Shown here one piece after another: positions 7,520-16,273 of a DNA stretch of 49,782 bases. The translations under genes and the position numbers were made by a program. The DNA comes from Agromyces sp. NDB4Y10 (GTDB lineage Bacteria; Actinomycetota; Actinomycetes; Actinomycetales; Microbacteriaceae): NCBI RefSeq assembly GCF_001620055.1, contig NZ_LQGY01000054.1, positions 1 to 49,782 of the forward strand, written 5' to 3'. Below the pieces are notes generated by a model. The model was not told the DNA's origin. It did not search any database and saw only the letters and a list, made by a program, of their open reading frames with translations. Numbering within the stretch: position 1 is the stretch's first letter; each line of letters opens with the position of its first letter.

Positions 7520-8752
7520 TCACGGTGGCGTCCAGTCCCTGCCGTCGATGCCCCACGCGATGAGCAGCCAACCCACCTGCAGTGCGAGGAAGAGCAGGAC
7601 GAGGCCGCCCCGCCACCACGGCGAGCGCGGTACGGCGAGGGCGCCGGCCATGGGGAACAGCGGCGCGAGGATCCGGAACGTGCTGGACTGCGGGAAGAAC
7701 ACGGCGAAGACGTACAGGGCGTAGCTCACGAGCCAGAGCCGGATGTCCACGCCGAGTCGCTTCACCCACGGCGAGGCGATGGCGAGCCCGAAGGCGATGA
7801 CGAGGACGATCGGGACGATCGTGCCCATGGGCTGGCCGAGCCACCATTCACCGGACTGGAACCACGGCGTGAGGGGAACGAGCTCCACGTACCCGATGTA
7901 CGCCGAACGCCACGCGAGCTCGGTGTCGGTGTACGCCGTGAGCGAGCCCGTCGCGGCCCAGGCGATGCCGGGCCAGGCGAGGCCGACCACGCCGGCGAAG
8001 GCGGCGACGGATGCCACCACGATCCGCTCGCGGACCGGGAACGGGTCCTGTCGCCGCGTGGCCCACCGCACGATCCAGTGCAGTCCGAGCGTGAGCGCGA
8101 ACGCCAGCGCCCCCGGTCGCGTGAACGCCCACACGGCGAGGACGGGCACGAGCCAGCCGTAGCGCCGGTCGACGAGCAGGAGCAGCGCGATGGCGAGCCA
8201 GAGGAATCCGAGCGACTCGGCGTAGCCGAACTGCATGATCGGCGCGACCGGTGCGACGCAGAACAGCACGACCGCGAACATCGCCTGGTCCGGTTCGAGG
8301 AACCGCGACATGAGCCGGTGAAACACGAGCGCGGCGCCGAGGCCCGCCGAGAGCGCCACGAGCACGGCGGCCACGTCCCACGGCACGCCCACGGTGGTGA
8401 ACAACCGGACGACGCCCGGGAAGACGGGGAGGAACGCCCACGCGTTCTCGGCGACGTGGCCGTCGTCGGTGCGGGGCAGCTCCGTGGGGTAGCCGACCGC
8501 GGCGATCACCTGGTACCAGCGCGAGTCCCAGATGTTCGCGTACTCGAAGTAGCCCGGCTGCGCACCGGTCCACGGGTTGGCGCCCTGCTCGCGTGCGAGC
8601 AGCATCACGAACACGGTCGTGAGGAGCCGGGATGCGGCGTACACCACGATGACGCGACCCCACCACGGCAGGAGCCGCCAGCGCACGCGCGGCGCCCAGC
8701 GGCCGTACCGGACGGCGTCCGGTCGCCGGGGCTCGACCTCGATCCCGCTCAC
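7520..8752 (-). CDS. PIG-V-like mannosyltransferase, polytopic membrane protein
   Basis: The protein has 410 residues and about ten hydrophobic segments. WDSRWY at 75-80 followed by GYP, and FGYAESLGFLWLA, are the signatures of the PIG-V family, whose eukaryotic members add mannose from a polyprenyl-phosphate donor to GPI precursors. In actinobacteria such proteins are thought to mannosylate envelope glycolipids or proteins from the outer face of the membrane. The GTG at 8752 has GGGAG upstream and lies seven bases after the dapE stop, so the two are probably co-transcribed. No other glycan gene is nearby. The acceptor is unknown. Confidence 0.75.
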   Translation of the reverse strand: MSGIEVEPRRPDAVRYGRWAPRVRWRLLPWWGRVIVVYAASRLLTTVFVMLLAREQGANPWTGAQPGYFEYANIWDSRWYQVIAAVGYPTELPRTDDGHVAENAWAFLPVFPGVVRLFTTVGVPWDVAAVLVALSAGLGAALVFHRLMSRFLEPDQAMFAVVLFCVAPVAPIMQFGYAESLGFLWLAIALLLLVDRRYGWLVPVLAVWAFTRPGALAFALTLGLHWIVRWATRRQDPFPVRERIVVASVAAFAGVVGLAWPGIAWAATGSLTAYTDTELAWRSAYIGYVELVPLTPWFQSGEWWLGQPMGTIVPIVLVIAFGLAIASPWVKRLGVDIRLWLVSYALYVFAVFFPQSSTFRILAPLFPMAGALAVPRSPWWRGGLVLLFLALQVGWLLIAWGIDGRDWTPP

Positions 8753-8759
8753 CGCTCCC

Positions 8760-9863
8760 CTATGCGGCGGATCCGGTGAGCCAGTCGCGCAGCGCCCGCT
8801 CGCAGGCGACGATCTCGTCGCAGTCGACGCGTTCGTCGTCGGCATGCGCCAGCAACGGGTCGCCCGGGCCGAAGTTGACCGCCGGGATGCCGAGCGCACT
8901 GAAGCGCGCCACGTCGGTCCAGCCGTACTTGGGGCGCGCCTCGCCGCCGACGGCGCGCACGAACTGCCGGGCGAGCGGGTCGTCGAGCCCGGGCCGGGCG
9001 CCTTCGGCGGAGTCGGTCACCGTCACCTCGTACTCGGGGAACAGCTCGCGCACGTGGGCCGTGGCATCCGCCACCGATCGACTCGGCGCGAACCGGTAGT
9101 TGAGCGTGAGCACGGCCTCGTCGGGGATGACGTTGCCGGCGACGCCGCCGTGCACGAGCACCGCGTTCAGGCCCTCGCGGTAGTCGAGCCCGTCGACGCG
9201 CACGGTCTCGGCCTCGTACGCCGCGAGCCGCTCGAGCGCGGGCGCGAGCTTGTGGATGGCGTTCTCGCCGACCCAGCTGCGGGCCGAGTGCGCCCGGCGG
9301 CCGGTCGCGCGCAGCTCTGCGCGCAGGGTGCCGTTGCAGCCGCCCTCGACCTCGGCGCGCGTCGGCTCGCCGAGGATCGCGAAGTCCGCGTGGAACAGCT
9401 CGGGGTGCACGCGCAGCACGCGTCCGAGCCCGTTCAGGTCGGCCGAGACCTCCTCGTGGTCGTACCACATCCAGGTCACGTCGACCGCGGGCTCGGCGAG
9501 CTCGTACGCGAGCTTCAGCTGCACCGCGACGCCGGCCTTCATGTCGACCGTGCCGCGCCCCCACAGGATGCCGCGCCCGTCGACCTCCTCGTACTGCGTC
9601 GGCAGGTTGTCGTTGATCGGCACGGTGTCGAGGTGGCCCGCGATGACCACGCGCCGGTCGCGGCCGAGGTTCGTGCGGGCCACGATCGTGTCGCCGTCGC
9701 GGACCACCTCGAGGTGCGCCGCGTCCGCCAGTGCCTCGACGATCAGGTCGGCGAGCGGGCCCTCGTCGCCCGACACGCTCGGCACGTCGCAGATGGCCCG
9801 CGTGATGGCGACGACGTCGGCGGAGAGGTCGAGCGCGGCCGTGGGACGGACGGGAGCAGCCAT
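8760..9863 (-). CDS. dapE: Succinyl-diaminopimelate desuccinylase
   Basis: The 367-residue M20 metallohydrolase is predicted to release succinate from N-succinyl-LL-2,6-diaminopimelate in the cytosolic lysine/diaminopimelate pathway. Metal-site motifs are His77 and Asp79 in GHLDTVP, Asp107 in GTVDMKAG, and Glu137-Glu138 in YDHEE, with a late His in LLAHADDE. The length fits actinobacterial DapE. It is divergent from dapD (101 bases between starts), the enzyme that makes the succinylated intermediate two steps earlier. dapC, the step between them, is at 17778-18893. Confidence 0.92.
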   Translation of the reverse strand: MAAPVRPTAALDLSADVVAITRAICDVPSVSGDEGPLADLIVEALADAAHLEVVRDGDTIVARTNLGRDRRVVIAGHLDTVPINDNLPTQYEEVDGRGILWGRGTVDMKAGVAVQLKLAYELAEPAVDVTWMWYDHEEVSADLNGLGRVLRVHPELFHADFAILGEPTRAEVEGGCNGTLRAELRATGRRAHSARSWVGENAIHKLAPALERLAAYEAETVRVDGLDYREGLNAVLVHGGVAGNVIPDEAVLTLNYRFAPSRSVADATAHVRELFPEYEVTVTDSAEGARPGLDDPLARQFVRAVGGEARPKYGWTDVARFSALGIPAVNFGPGDPLLAHADDERVDCDEIVACERALRDWLTGSAA

Positions 9864-9870
9864 GCGGTCG

Positions 9871-9876
9871 AGTCTA
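9871..9876 (-). promoter_or_regulatory. -10 box (TAGACT) seven bases before dapE; predicted leaderless promoter
   Basis: On the minus strand TAGACT is followed by CGACCGC and then the dapE ATG at 9863. No ribosome binding site is visible, so a leaderless transcript is likely. Confidence 0.55.
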
Positions 9877-9952
9877 CGGCGGCGGCCGCGGGCGGGCGGA
9901 TGGCGGCGACGGGCGCCGTCGTCACGCGCCGACCCGGCGGCATCCGGCTCGA

Positions 9953-9958
9953 TACCCT
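9953..9958 (+). promoter_or_regulatory. -10 box (TACCCT) six bases before dapD; predicted leaderless promoter
   Basis: TACCCT is followed by TGAGGC and the dapD ATG at 9965. The GAGG lies too close to the start to act as a normal ribosome binding site. With the dapE promoter this makes a divergent pair of leaderless promoters. Confidence 0.5.
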
Positions 9959-9964
9959 TGAGGC

Positions 9965-10927
9965 ATGCCCGCAGACACGCCGAACACGACCGCGCCCACC
10001 GCCGCCTGGGGCGACGGGCTCGCCACCATCGCCGCCGACGGCACGGTGCTCGACACGTGGTACCCCGCTCCGCAGCTCGGCGACCTGCCGTCGCCGGAGC
10101 CCGCCGCGTGGGAGCCGCCCGCGGGCACGGTCGGCGACGACGAGCGGCGGGGCGTGCGGGTCGAACCCGTCCGCATCGCGATCCGCCTCGCCGAACCGCC
10201 GGCCGGCACCTCGGACGCCTACCTCCGCCTGCACCTGCTGTCGCACCTGCTGGTCCGACCGAACTCGATCAACCTCGACGGCATCTTCGGGCACCTGCCG
10301 AACGTCGCCTGGACCAACGCCGGCCCCGTCCACCCCGCCGACCTCGACCGCCTGCGGCCGGTGCTGCAGCGCGCGGGCATCCACGTCACGGGCCTCGACA
10401 AGTTCCCGCGCCTGCTCGACTACGTGATCCCCGAACGCGTCCGCATCGCCGACGCCTCGCGCGTGCGGCTCGGCGCCCACCTGGCTCCCGGCACGACCGT
10501 CATGCACGAGGGGTTCGTGAACTTCAACGCGGGCACGCTCGGCACGTCGATGGTCGAGGGCCGCATCTCGCAGGGCGTGGTCGTCGGCGACGGCAGCGAC
10601 ATCGGCGGCGGCGCCTCGATCATGGGCACGCTGTCCGGCGGCGGCACCGAGCGCGTCACCATCGGCGAGCGCGCCCTGCTCGGGGCCAACTCCGGCATCG
10701 GCATCTCGATCGGCGACGACTCCGTCGTCGAGGCGGGCCTGTACGTCACGGCCGGCACGAAGGTCGCCGTGCGCGGCGCCGCCGGCGAGCGGGACCGCGT
10801 CGTCAAGGCCGTCGAGCTCTCGGGACGGCCCAACCTGCTGTTCCGGCGCAACTCGCTCGACGGACGCGTGGAGGTCATCTCGCGTTCGGGCGAGGGCGTC
10901 GTGCTGAACACGGCGCTGCACGCCTGA
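9965..10927 (+). CDS. dapD: 2,3,4,5-tetrahydropyridine-2,6-dicarboxylate N-succinyltransferase
   Basis: The 320-residue enzyme transfers succinyl from succinyl-CoA to tetrahydrodipicolinate in lysine/diaminopimelate synthesis. The C-terminal half is a left-handed beta helix of hexapeptide repeats ([60 protein letters not shown]), typical of trimeric acyltransferases. The long N-terminal domain matches the actinobacterial DapD subtype. It is divergent from dapE and probably monocistronic, with its own promoter. Confidence 0.92.
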   Translation: MPADTPNTTAPTAAWGDGLATIAADGTVLDTWYPAPQLGDLPSPEPAAWEPPAGTVGDDERRGVRVEPVRIAIRLAEPPAGTSDAYLRLHLLSHLLVRPNSINLDGIFGHLPNVAWTNAGPVHPADLDRLRPVLQRAGIHVTGLDKFPRLLDYVIPERVRIADASRVRLGAHLAPGTTVMHEGFVNFNAGTLGTSMVEGRISQGVVVGDGSDIGGGASIMGTLSGGGTERVTIGERALLGANSGIGISIGDDSVVEAGLYVTAGTKVAVRGAAGERDRVVKAVELSGRPNLLFRRNSLDGRVEVISRSGEGVVLNTALHA

Positions 10928-10969
10928 GCACGCGCCGCCGCGCGGCATCCGTCGGCCCACCCGGCCGGG

Positions 10970-10975
10970 TACAGT
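10970..10975 (+). promoter_or_regulatory. -10 box (TACAGT) for the penicillin-acylase-like gene
   Basis: TACAGT lies 74 bases before the preferred GTG start at 11050 and would give a leader of about 68 bases. It is the only good -10 candidate between dapD and this gene. Confidence 0.4.
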
Positions 10976-11049
10976 GATCACCCGAGGCCGCCCCACGGGC
11001 GGCCACCCGCATGCGCATGGCGGCGCGGCGGCGAGCACGAGGGAGTGAC

Positions 11050-13608
11050 GTGGGGACGGACGCGCCGAGGACGGCTCGACACCGGTGGGCCCGGGTCCTG
11101 GTGGGGCTGCTCGTCACCGTGCTGGTCCTCGCGGTGGTCGCCGCGGGCGTCGGCTGGTGGACCGTGCAGCGCTCGTTCCCGACCGCATCGGGGCGGGTCG
11201 TCGTGCCCGGGCTCACGGCCCCGGCGACCGTCTACCGCGACGACGCGGGCGTGCCGCACATCGTCGCCGAGACCGACGCCGACCTCTTCTTCGCACAGGG
11301 GTTCGTGCACGCGCAGGACCGCTTCTGGGAGATGGACCTGCGCCGCCACGCCACCGCGGGCCGGCTGGCGGAGCTGTTCGGCGAGTCGCAGGTCGCGAGC
11401 GACGCGTTCGTGCGCACCCTCGACTGGCGCGGCGTCGCCGAACGCGAGTACACCGAGCTCGACGCCGACACCCGTGCCGCGTTCGACGCGTACGCCGAGG
11501 GCGTGAACGCCTACCTCGACCGCCGCTCGGGCGTCGAGCTGTCGCTCGAGTACGGCCTGCTCGCGCTGCAGCGGCCCGGCTACGAGCCCGAGCCCTGGAC
11601 CGCGGTCGACTCCATCGCGTGGCTCAAGGCGATGGCCTGGGACCTCCGTTCGAACCTCGGGGACGAGATCGACCGCGCGCTGCTCTCGGCCGAGCTCCCG
11701 CCCGAGGAGGTGGCGCGGCTGCATCCCGGGTTCCCGTTCGACGCGAAGCCGACGATCGTCGGCGGACCCGTGGCCGCGGCGCCGGCCGCCACGGCCGTCG
11801 AACCGCTCGCTCCGGATGCCGCCGGGCACCTGGACGCGCTCGCCTCGCTCGCGACCACCATCGACGCGCTGCCGGAACTCCTCGGCCCCGAGGGCGGCGA
11901 CCTGGGCTCGAATTCTTGGGTCGTGTCGGGCGCGCTGACCGAATCGGGACTGCCCCTGCTCGCGAGCGACCCGCACCTCGGGCCGGCGATGCCCTCGATC
12001 TGGACCCAGACGGCGCTCCGGTGCGCCGAACGCAACGACGCCTGCCACTACGACGTCTCGGGCTTCGGCTTCGCCGGACTCCCGGGGATCGTCATCGGGC
12101 ACAACGACCGCATCGCGTGGGGCCTGACGAACATGGCGCCGGATGTCGCCGACCTGTACCTCGAGCGCGTGCAGGGCGACTCGTACGAACTCGACGGCGC
12201 GCTCGTGCCGCTCACCGTCCGCGAGGAGGTCATCGAGGTCGCGGGCGGCGAACCGGTGTCCGTGACGGTGCGCGCGACCGAGCGCGGCCCGATCGTCACC
12301 GACATCTCCAGCGACTTCGGCCGGGTGGCCGAGGGCTACGCCGCCGTGGCCACCCCCGGCGAGCCGCCGGCAGCCGAGGGGACCGAGGCCGAGGTCTCGC
12401 TGCAGTGGACGGCCCTCACCGCCGGCACCACGCCGCGCGCGATCCTCGCACTCAACCGCGCCCGCGACTGGGACGAGTTCCGCGATGCCGCGGCGCTCTT
12501 CGACGTGCCGGCCCAGAACCTCCTCTACGCCGACATCGAGGGCAACATCGGCTACCAGGCACCCGGGCGGATCCCGGTCCGCTCCGCGGGCGACGGCACC
12601 CTGCCCCTCCCCGGCTGGACGAGCGCGAACGGCTGGTCCGCCTACCTCCCGTTCGACGCGCTGCCGACCGCGCTCAACCCGGAACGTGGATACTTCGTCG
12701 CGGCGAACAACGCGATCGCGGCCGACGGCGCCGAGCTCACGCAGGACTGGGACCTCGGCTACCGCGCGGAATCCATCGACCGCCGACTCGGCGAGCTCAT
12801 CGCCGCGGGACAGCCCATCACCGCCGAGCACATGGCGGAGATCCAGCTCGACACGCGCGACGCGAACGCCGAGGCCTTCCTGCCGGTCATCGCCGAACTC
12901 GAGCTCGACGGCGACGCCGCGCGAGGGGCGCGACTGCTCGACGGGTGGGACGGCGCCGCCGACGCGGACAGCGCCGAGGCGGCGTACTTCGCCGTCTTCT
13001 GGCGGGAACTGCTCGACCGGATGTTCGGGGACCTGCCGGAGGGCACCCGACCGCAGGGCGGCGACCGCTGGTTCTCGGTCGTGCAGACGCTGCTGGGCGA
13101 ACCCGAGAACCCGTGGTGGACCGACGAGGGGGCCGGTGCGACCGGACGCGACGCCGTGCTCGCCGCCGCACTCGCGGGCGCCTGGGCCGAAGCATCCGAT
13201 CTCATGGGCGACGACGCCGCGGAATGGCGCTGGGGACGCCTGCACACGCTCACGCTCGAGCACTCGTCGTTCGGGTCATCGGGCATCGACGCCCTCGAGT
13301 GGACGTTCAACCGCGGACCGTACGAGCTCGGCGGGGGCTCGGCCATCGTCAACGCCAACGGATGGGACGCGAGCGTCGGCTACGAGGTCGACTGGGTGCC
13401 CTCGATGCGCATGGTCGTCGACCTCGACGACTTCGACGATTCGACCTGGGTGAACCTCACGGGCGTGTCGGGCCACGCGTTCCACCGGAACTACGACGAC
13501 CAGGCCGAGCTCTGGCGCGAGGAGCGCATGCTGCCGTGGGCGTTCAGCGTCCGCGCCGTCCGCGAGGCGACGCGCGACGTGCTCCAGCTCCGGCCGCCCG
13601 GCGACTGA
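11050..13608 (+). CDS. Penicillin acylase family N-terminal-nucleophile hydrolase
   Basis: The protein has 852 residues from the GTG at 11050, chosen because GAGGGAG lies just before it; an in-frame ATG at 11011 lacks a ribosome binding site. A signal anchor at about 16-36 puts the enzyme outside the membrane. The alpha-chain-like domain (GVPHIVAETDADLFFAQGFVHAQDRFWEMDL) is followed by a spacer and then by Ser287 in LGSNSWVVSG. In this family the precursor cuts itself before that Ser, which becomes the catalytic N-terminus of the beta chain. Relatives hydrolyse amide bonds of beta-lactams, acyl-homoserine lactones or other acylated amines; the natural substrate here is unknown. No partner gene is evident. 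Confidence 0.88.
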   Translation: MGTDAPRTARHRWARVLVGLLVTVLVLAVVAAGVGWWTVQRSFPTASGRVVVPGLTAPATVYRDDAGVPHIVAETDADLFFAQGFVHAQDRFWEMDLRRHATAGRLAELFGESQVASDAFVRTLDWRGVAEREYTELDADTRAAFDAYAEGVNAYLDRRSGVELSLEYGLLALQRPGYEPEPWTAVDSIAWLKAMAWDLRSNLGDEIDRALLSAELPPEEVARLHPGFPFDAKPTIVGGPVAAAPAATAVEPLAPDAAGHLDALASLATTIDALPELLGPEGGDLGSNSWVVSGALTESGLPLLASDPHLGPAMPSIWTQTALRCAERNDACHYDVSGFGFAGLPGIVIGHNDRIAWGLTNMAPDVADLYLERVQGDSYELDGALVPLTVREEVIEVAGGEPVSVTVRATERGPIVTDISSDFGRVAEGYAAVATPGEPPAAEGTEAEVSLQWTALTAGTTPRAILALNRARDWDEFRDAAALFDVPAQNLLYADIEGNIGYQAPGRIPVRSAGDGTLPLPGWTSANGWSAYLPFDALPTALNPERGYFVAANNAIAADGAELTQDWDLGYRAESIDRRLGELIAAGQPITAEHMAEIQLDTRDANAEAFLPVIAELELDGDAARGARLLDGWDGAADADSAEAAYFAVFWRELLDRMFGDLPEGTRPQGGDRWFSVVQTLLGEPENPWWTDEGAGATGRDAVLAAALAGAWAEASDLMGDDAAEWRWGRLHTLTLEHSSFGSSGIDALEWTFNRGPYELGGGSAIVNANGWDASVGYEVDWVPSMRMVVDLDDFDDSTWVNLTGVSGHAFHRNYDDQAELWREERMLPWAFSVRAVREATRDVLQLRPPGD

Positions 13609-13616
13609 CCCGCTCG

Positions 13617-14048
13617 TCAGCGCAGGACGGAGCTGAGCAGCAGGCTCGTCTCGCTGTTCACGACGCCGACGATCGAGCGGATGCGCCCGAGCACGCGGTC
13701 GAACTCGCCGAGGGTCTCGGTGCGCAGCTCGGCGACGAGGTCCCAGCCGCCGTTCGTCGTGTGCAGCGCGATGATCTCGGGGAACCCCCGCAGGCGGCGG
13801 ATGACCTCGTCGGTGCTCCGCCCCTCGACCTCGATGAACGAGATCGCGTGGATCGCGAGCGGGTCCGCCTCGTCGCGCACGCGCACCGAGAATCCGATGA
13901 TGGTGCCGGATGCCACGAGCCGGTCGATCCGGCCGGTGACCGTCGCGCGAGCCACGCCGAGCCGGCGCGCGAGCTCGGCCACGGGCGCCCGTCCGTCCTC
14001 GCGCAGGAGCGCGAGCAGCCGGCGGTCCAGCTCGTCCAAGAGATCCAT
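13617..14048 (-). CDS. Lrp/AsnC family transcriptional regulator
   Basis: The protein has 143 residues. The N-terminal winged helix (LLDELDRRLLALLREDGRAP, then VAELARRLGVARATVTGRID) is followed by the RAM ligand-binding domain (FIEVEGRSTDEVIRRLRGFP). Lrp/AsnC proteins respond to amino acids and often control the divergent gene. Here the divergent genes are ornithine cyclodeaminase and a citrulline hydrolase, so ornithine, citrulline or arginine is the likely ligand (inference). The ATG at 14048 is preferred because the -10 box is six bases upstream. The gene converges on the penicillin-acylase gene with eight bases between stops. Confidence 0.88.
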   Translation of the reverse strand: MDLLDELDRRLLALLREDGRAPVAELARRLGVARATVTGRIDRLVASGTIIGFSVRVRDEADPLAIHAISFIEVEGRSTDEVIRRLRGFPEIIALHTTNGGWDLVAELRTETLGEFDRVLGRIRSIVGVVNSETSLLLSSVLR

Positions 14049-14054
14049 GGACAC

Positions 14055-14060
14055 ATCGTA
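14055..14060 (-). promoter_or_regulatory. -10 box (TACGAT) six bases before the Lrp gene; predicted leaderless promoter
   Basis: On the minus strand TACGAT is followed by GTGTCC and the ATG at 14048. This supports the ATG over the in-frame GTG at 14054, which would lie upstream of the transcription start. Confidence 0.5.
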
Positions 14061-14070
14061 TCTTCGTGCT

Positions 14071-14087
14071 GTGCAATTCGATCGCAC
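14071..14087. promoter_or_regulatory. Imperfect palindrome, candidate Lrp/AsnC operator
   Basis: A 17-base near-palindrome with arms GTGCAAT and ATCGCAC around an AT-rich centre overlaps the -35 area of the regulator gene promoter and lies about 30 bases from the -35 of the divergent gene. Size, AT-rich centre and position fit an Lrp/AsnC site that controls both directions. No binding data are available. Confidence 0.35.
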
Positions 14088-14115
14088 GGGCGGCGATCCG
14101 TGAGCAGAACGGTCG

Positions 14116-14145
14116 TTGCCGTTGCATATCGACGGGACCTAGCCT
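14116..14145 (+). promoter_or_regulatory. Promoter of the ornithine cyclodeaminase operon (TTGCCG-18-TAGCCT)
   Basis: TTGCCG at 14116-14121 and TAGCCT at 14140-14145 are spaced by 18 bases. The leader then carries GAAAGGA at 14161-14167, the ribosome binding site for the ATG at 14173. Confidence 0.4.
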
Positions 14146-14172
14146 GATCGCAGGCAACTGGAAAGGAACGTG

Positions 14173-15201
14173 ATGACGAGCTTCGTCGACGTACGCAACA
14201 TGGTCGGCTGGGTCGCCAGCACCGGACCCGAGCGCATCATCGCCGGGATCATGGAGTACCTCGAGCAGGACTTCGCGCGGTGGGAGAGCTTCGACAAGAC
14301 CCCGCGCGTGGCCAGCCACACGCCCTTCGGCGTGATCGAGCTGATGCCCACGAGCGACCACGAGTCGTACGCGTTCAAGTACGTCAACGGCCACCCCTCG
14401 AACCCGGCCCACGGCTACCAGACGGTGACCGCGTTCGGCGTGCTCGCCGACGTCCACAACGGCTACCCGACGTTCCTCGCCGAGATGACCGTGCTCACCG
14501 CGCTGCGCACCGCCGCGACGTCCGCCTTCGCGGCGAAGCTGCTCGCCCGGCCCGACTCGCGCGTCATGGCGATGATCGGCACCGGCAGCCAGGCCGAGTT
14601 CCAGGCACTCGCATTCCGCAGCGCACTCGGGATCACCTCGCTCCGCGTGTTCGACGTCGATCCCGACGCGATCGCGAAGTTCGTCCGCAACATGCTCCCG
14701 CTCGGCTTCGAGATCGAGGTCGCCGGGAGTGCCGCCGAGGCGCTCGACGGCGCGGACATCGTCACGACGTGCACCGCCGACAAGGCACGCGCCACGGTCG
14801 TGTCCGACGAGTGGGTCCGCCCCGGCATGCACCTGAACGCGATCGGCGGCGACTGCCCCGGCAAGACCGAGCTCGACCCGGCGATCCTCGATCGCGCGAG
14901 CGTCTTCGTCGAGTACACGCCGCAGACCCGGATCGAGGGCGAGATCCAGGCGAAGGCGCCGGACTTCCCGGTGACCGAGCTCTGGGAGACGCTCACCGGT
15001 CGCGCCGCCGGCCGCACCGGCGCCGACCAGATCACCCTGTTCGACTCGGTCGGCTTCGCCATCGAGGACTTCTCCGCCCTGCGCTACGTGCGCGACCAGG
15101 TCGCGGGCACGAACTTCGAGCAGCGGATCGACCTCGTCGCCGACCCCGAGGACCCGAAGGACCTCTTCGGCATCGTCGGCGCGTTCTCCCCCGTGAGCTG
15201 A
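14173..15201 (+). CDS. Ornithine cyclodeaminase
   Basis: The 342-residue protein belongs to the ornithine cyclodeaminase/mu-crystallin family. The family enzyme converts L-ornithine to L-proline and ammonia using tightly bound NAD+. The Rossmann motif is MIGTGSQAEFQALAF (residues about 133-147), and the N-terminal part has the substrate-binding segment AFKYVNGHP and EMTVLTALRTAATSAFAA. The ATG at 14173 fits the GAAAGGA spacing better than the overlapping GTG at 14170. The citrulline hydrolase gene follows after four bases, which makes ornithine rather than alanopine or lysine the most likely substrate. Confidence 0.85.
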   Translation: MTSFVDVRNMVGWVASTGPERIIAGIMEYLEQDFARWESFDKTPRVASHTPFGVIELMPTSDHESYAFKYVNGHPSNPAHGYQTVTAFGVLADVHNGYPTFLAEMTVLTALRTAATSAFAAKLLARPDSRVMAMIGTGSQAEFQALAFRSALGITSLRVFDVDPDAIAKFVRNMLPLGFEIEVAGSAAEALDGADIVTTCTADKARATVVSDEWVRPGMHLNAIGGDCPGKTELDPAILDRASVFVEYTPQTRIEGEIQAKAPDFPVTELWETLTGRAAGRTGADQITLFDSVGFAIEDFSALRYVRDQVAGTNFEQRIDLVADPEDPKDLFGIVGAFSPVS

Positions 15202-15205
15202 GCGG

Positions 15206-16192
15206 ATGTCCGTCCAGTCCCCCGCTGCGGTCGTCATGGTCCGGCCGCACCACTTCGCCCCGAATCCGCAGACGGTCGCCGACAACGGCTTCCAGCCGAG
15301 CACCGACGGCCTCGACGAGGACGCCTTCGCGGCATCCGCCTACGAGGAGGTCACGCGCGCCGCAGCGGCGATCGAGGCGGCGGGCGTCACCGTGCACCTG
15401 TTCGAGGACGAGACCCGGCACCGCCCCGACAGCGTCTTCCCGAACAACTGGATCTCGACCCACTCGGGCGGCCACATCGCCCTGTACCCGATGTTCACGC
15501 CCAACCGCCGGACCGAGCGCCGGTCCGACATCGTCGAGCTGCTGAAGACCACCTACCGCGTGCAGGACGTCATCGACTACTCGGGACTCGAGTACGACGA
15601 CGTCTTCCTCGAGGGGACGGGGGCGATGGTGCTCGACCACGAGTCGCGCATCGCCTACGCTGCGCGCTCGAACCGTGCCGACCCGATCGCCCTCGAACGC
15701 TTCTGCACCAACTTCGGCTACGAGCCGATGGTGTTCGACGCGGTCGACGGTCGCGGCATCGCGGTGTACCACACCAACGTGATCATGAGCATCGCGACCG
15801 AGTACGCCCTGCTCGCGACGGACATGATCGTCTCCCCGGTGCGCCGACAGGAGATCATCGACCGGCTCTCGGCGCGCGGCCGCCGCGACGTCATCGCGCT
15901 CACCAACGAGCAGATCGACGAGTTCAGCGGGAACGCCCTCGAGCTCTGGGGCTCGCAGGGCCGCGTCCTCGCGCTGTCGCGGCGCGCGTACGACGCGCTC
16001 ACCGCCGACCAGCGTGAGCGCATCGAGCGCTCCGCGCGTCTGCTGCCCCTCGACGTGCCGACGATCGAGCTGGCCGGCGGCTCGGTGCGGTGCATGCTCG
16101 CGGGCATCCACCTCGACCCGCGCCCCGGGCTCGTGGAACGGCATGCGACGCCGGCCGACGCCGCCTCCGCCGACGAGGTCGCCGCGCTCTGA
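15206..16192 (+). CDS. ctlX: CtlX-type citrulline hydrolase (guanidino-group-modifying superfamily)
   Basis: The 328-residue protein carries the superfamily signatures FPNNWISTH near residue 75, LEGTGAMVLDH, His189 in YHTNVIMSI and the nucleophile Cys296 in GGSVRCMLAGI. It resembles the CtlX proteins, described as cleaving citrulline to ornithine, ammonia and carbon dioxide, more than true arginine deiminases. With the preceding gene this gives citrulline to ornithine to proline. The ATG at 15206 lies four bases after the cyclodeaminase stop. Alternatives are arginine deiminase-like or dimethylarginine hydrolase activity, which active-site assays could separate. Confidence 0.78.
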   Translation: MSVQSPAAVVMVRPHHFAPNPQTVADNGFQPSTDGLDEDAFAASAYEEVTRAAAAIEAAGVTVHLFEDETRHRPDSVFPNNWISTHSGGHIALYPMFTPNRRTERRSDIVELLKTTYRVQDVIDYSGLEYDDVFLEGTGAMVLDHESRIAYAARSNRADPIALERFCTNFGYEPMVFDAVDGRGIAVYHTNVIMSIATEYALLATDMIVSPVRRQEIIDRLSARGRRDVIALTNEQIDEFSGNALELWGSQGRVLALSRRAYDALTADQRERIERSARLLPLDVPTIELAGGSVRCMLAGIHLDPRPGLVERHATPADAASADEVAAL

Positions 16193-16227
16193 CCGGGTGA
16201 CCCGGCCTCGTGGCACCGGCAGACGAC

Positions 16228-16261
16228 GACGGCCCCGCCTCCCACGGGAGACGGGGCCGTC
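16228..16261. terminator. Hairpin between the convergent ctlX and gltA genes
   Basis: GACGGCCCCG-C-CTCCC and GGGAG-A-CGGGGCCGTC form a stem of about 15 pairs with one mismatch and a three-base loop. It could stop transcription from both sides. There is no T-run on either side, as is usual in high-GC actinobacteria. Confidence 0.65.
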
Positions 16262-16273
16262 ACTCGTCCGGCG

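Noticed and set aside
11011..11049. ATG at 11011 as start of the penicillin-acylase gene
   Set aside because: No ribosome binding site precedes it, while the GTG at 11050 has GAGGGAG a few bases upstream and leaves a normal signal anchor.
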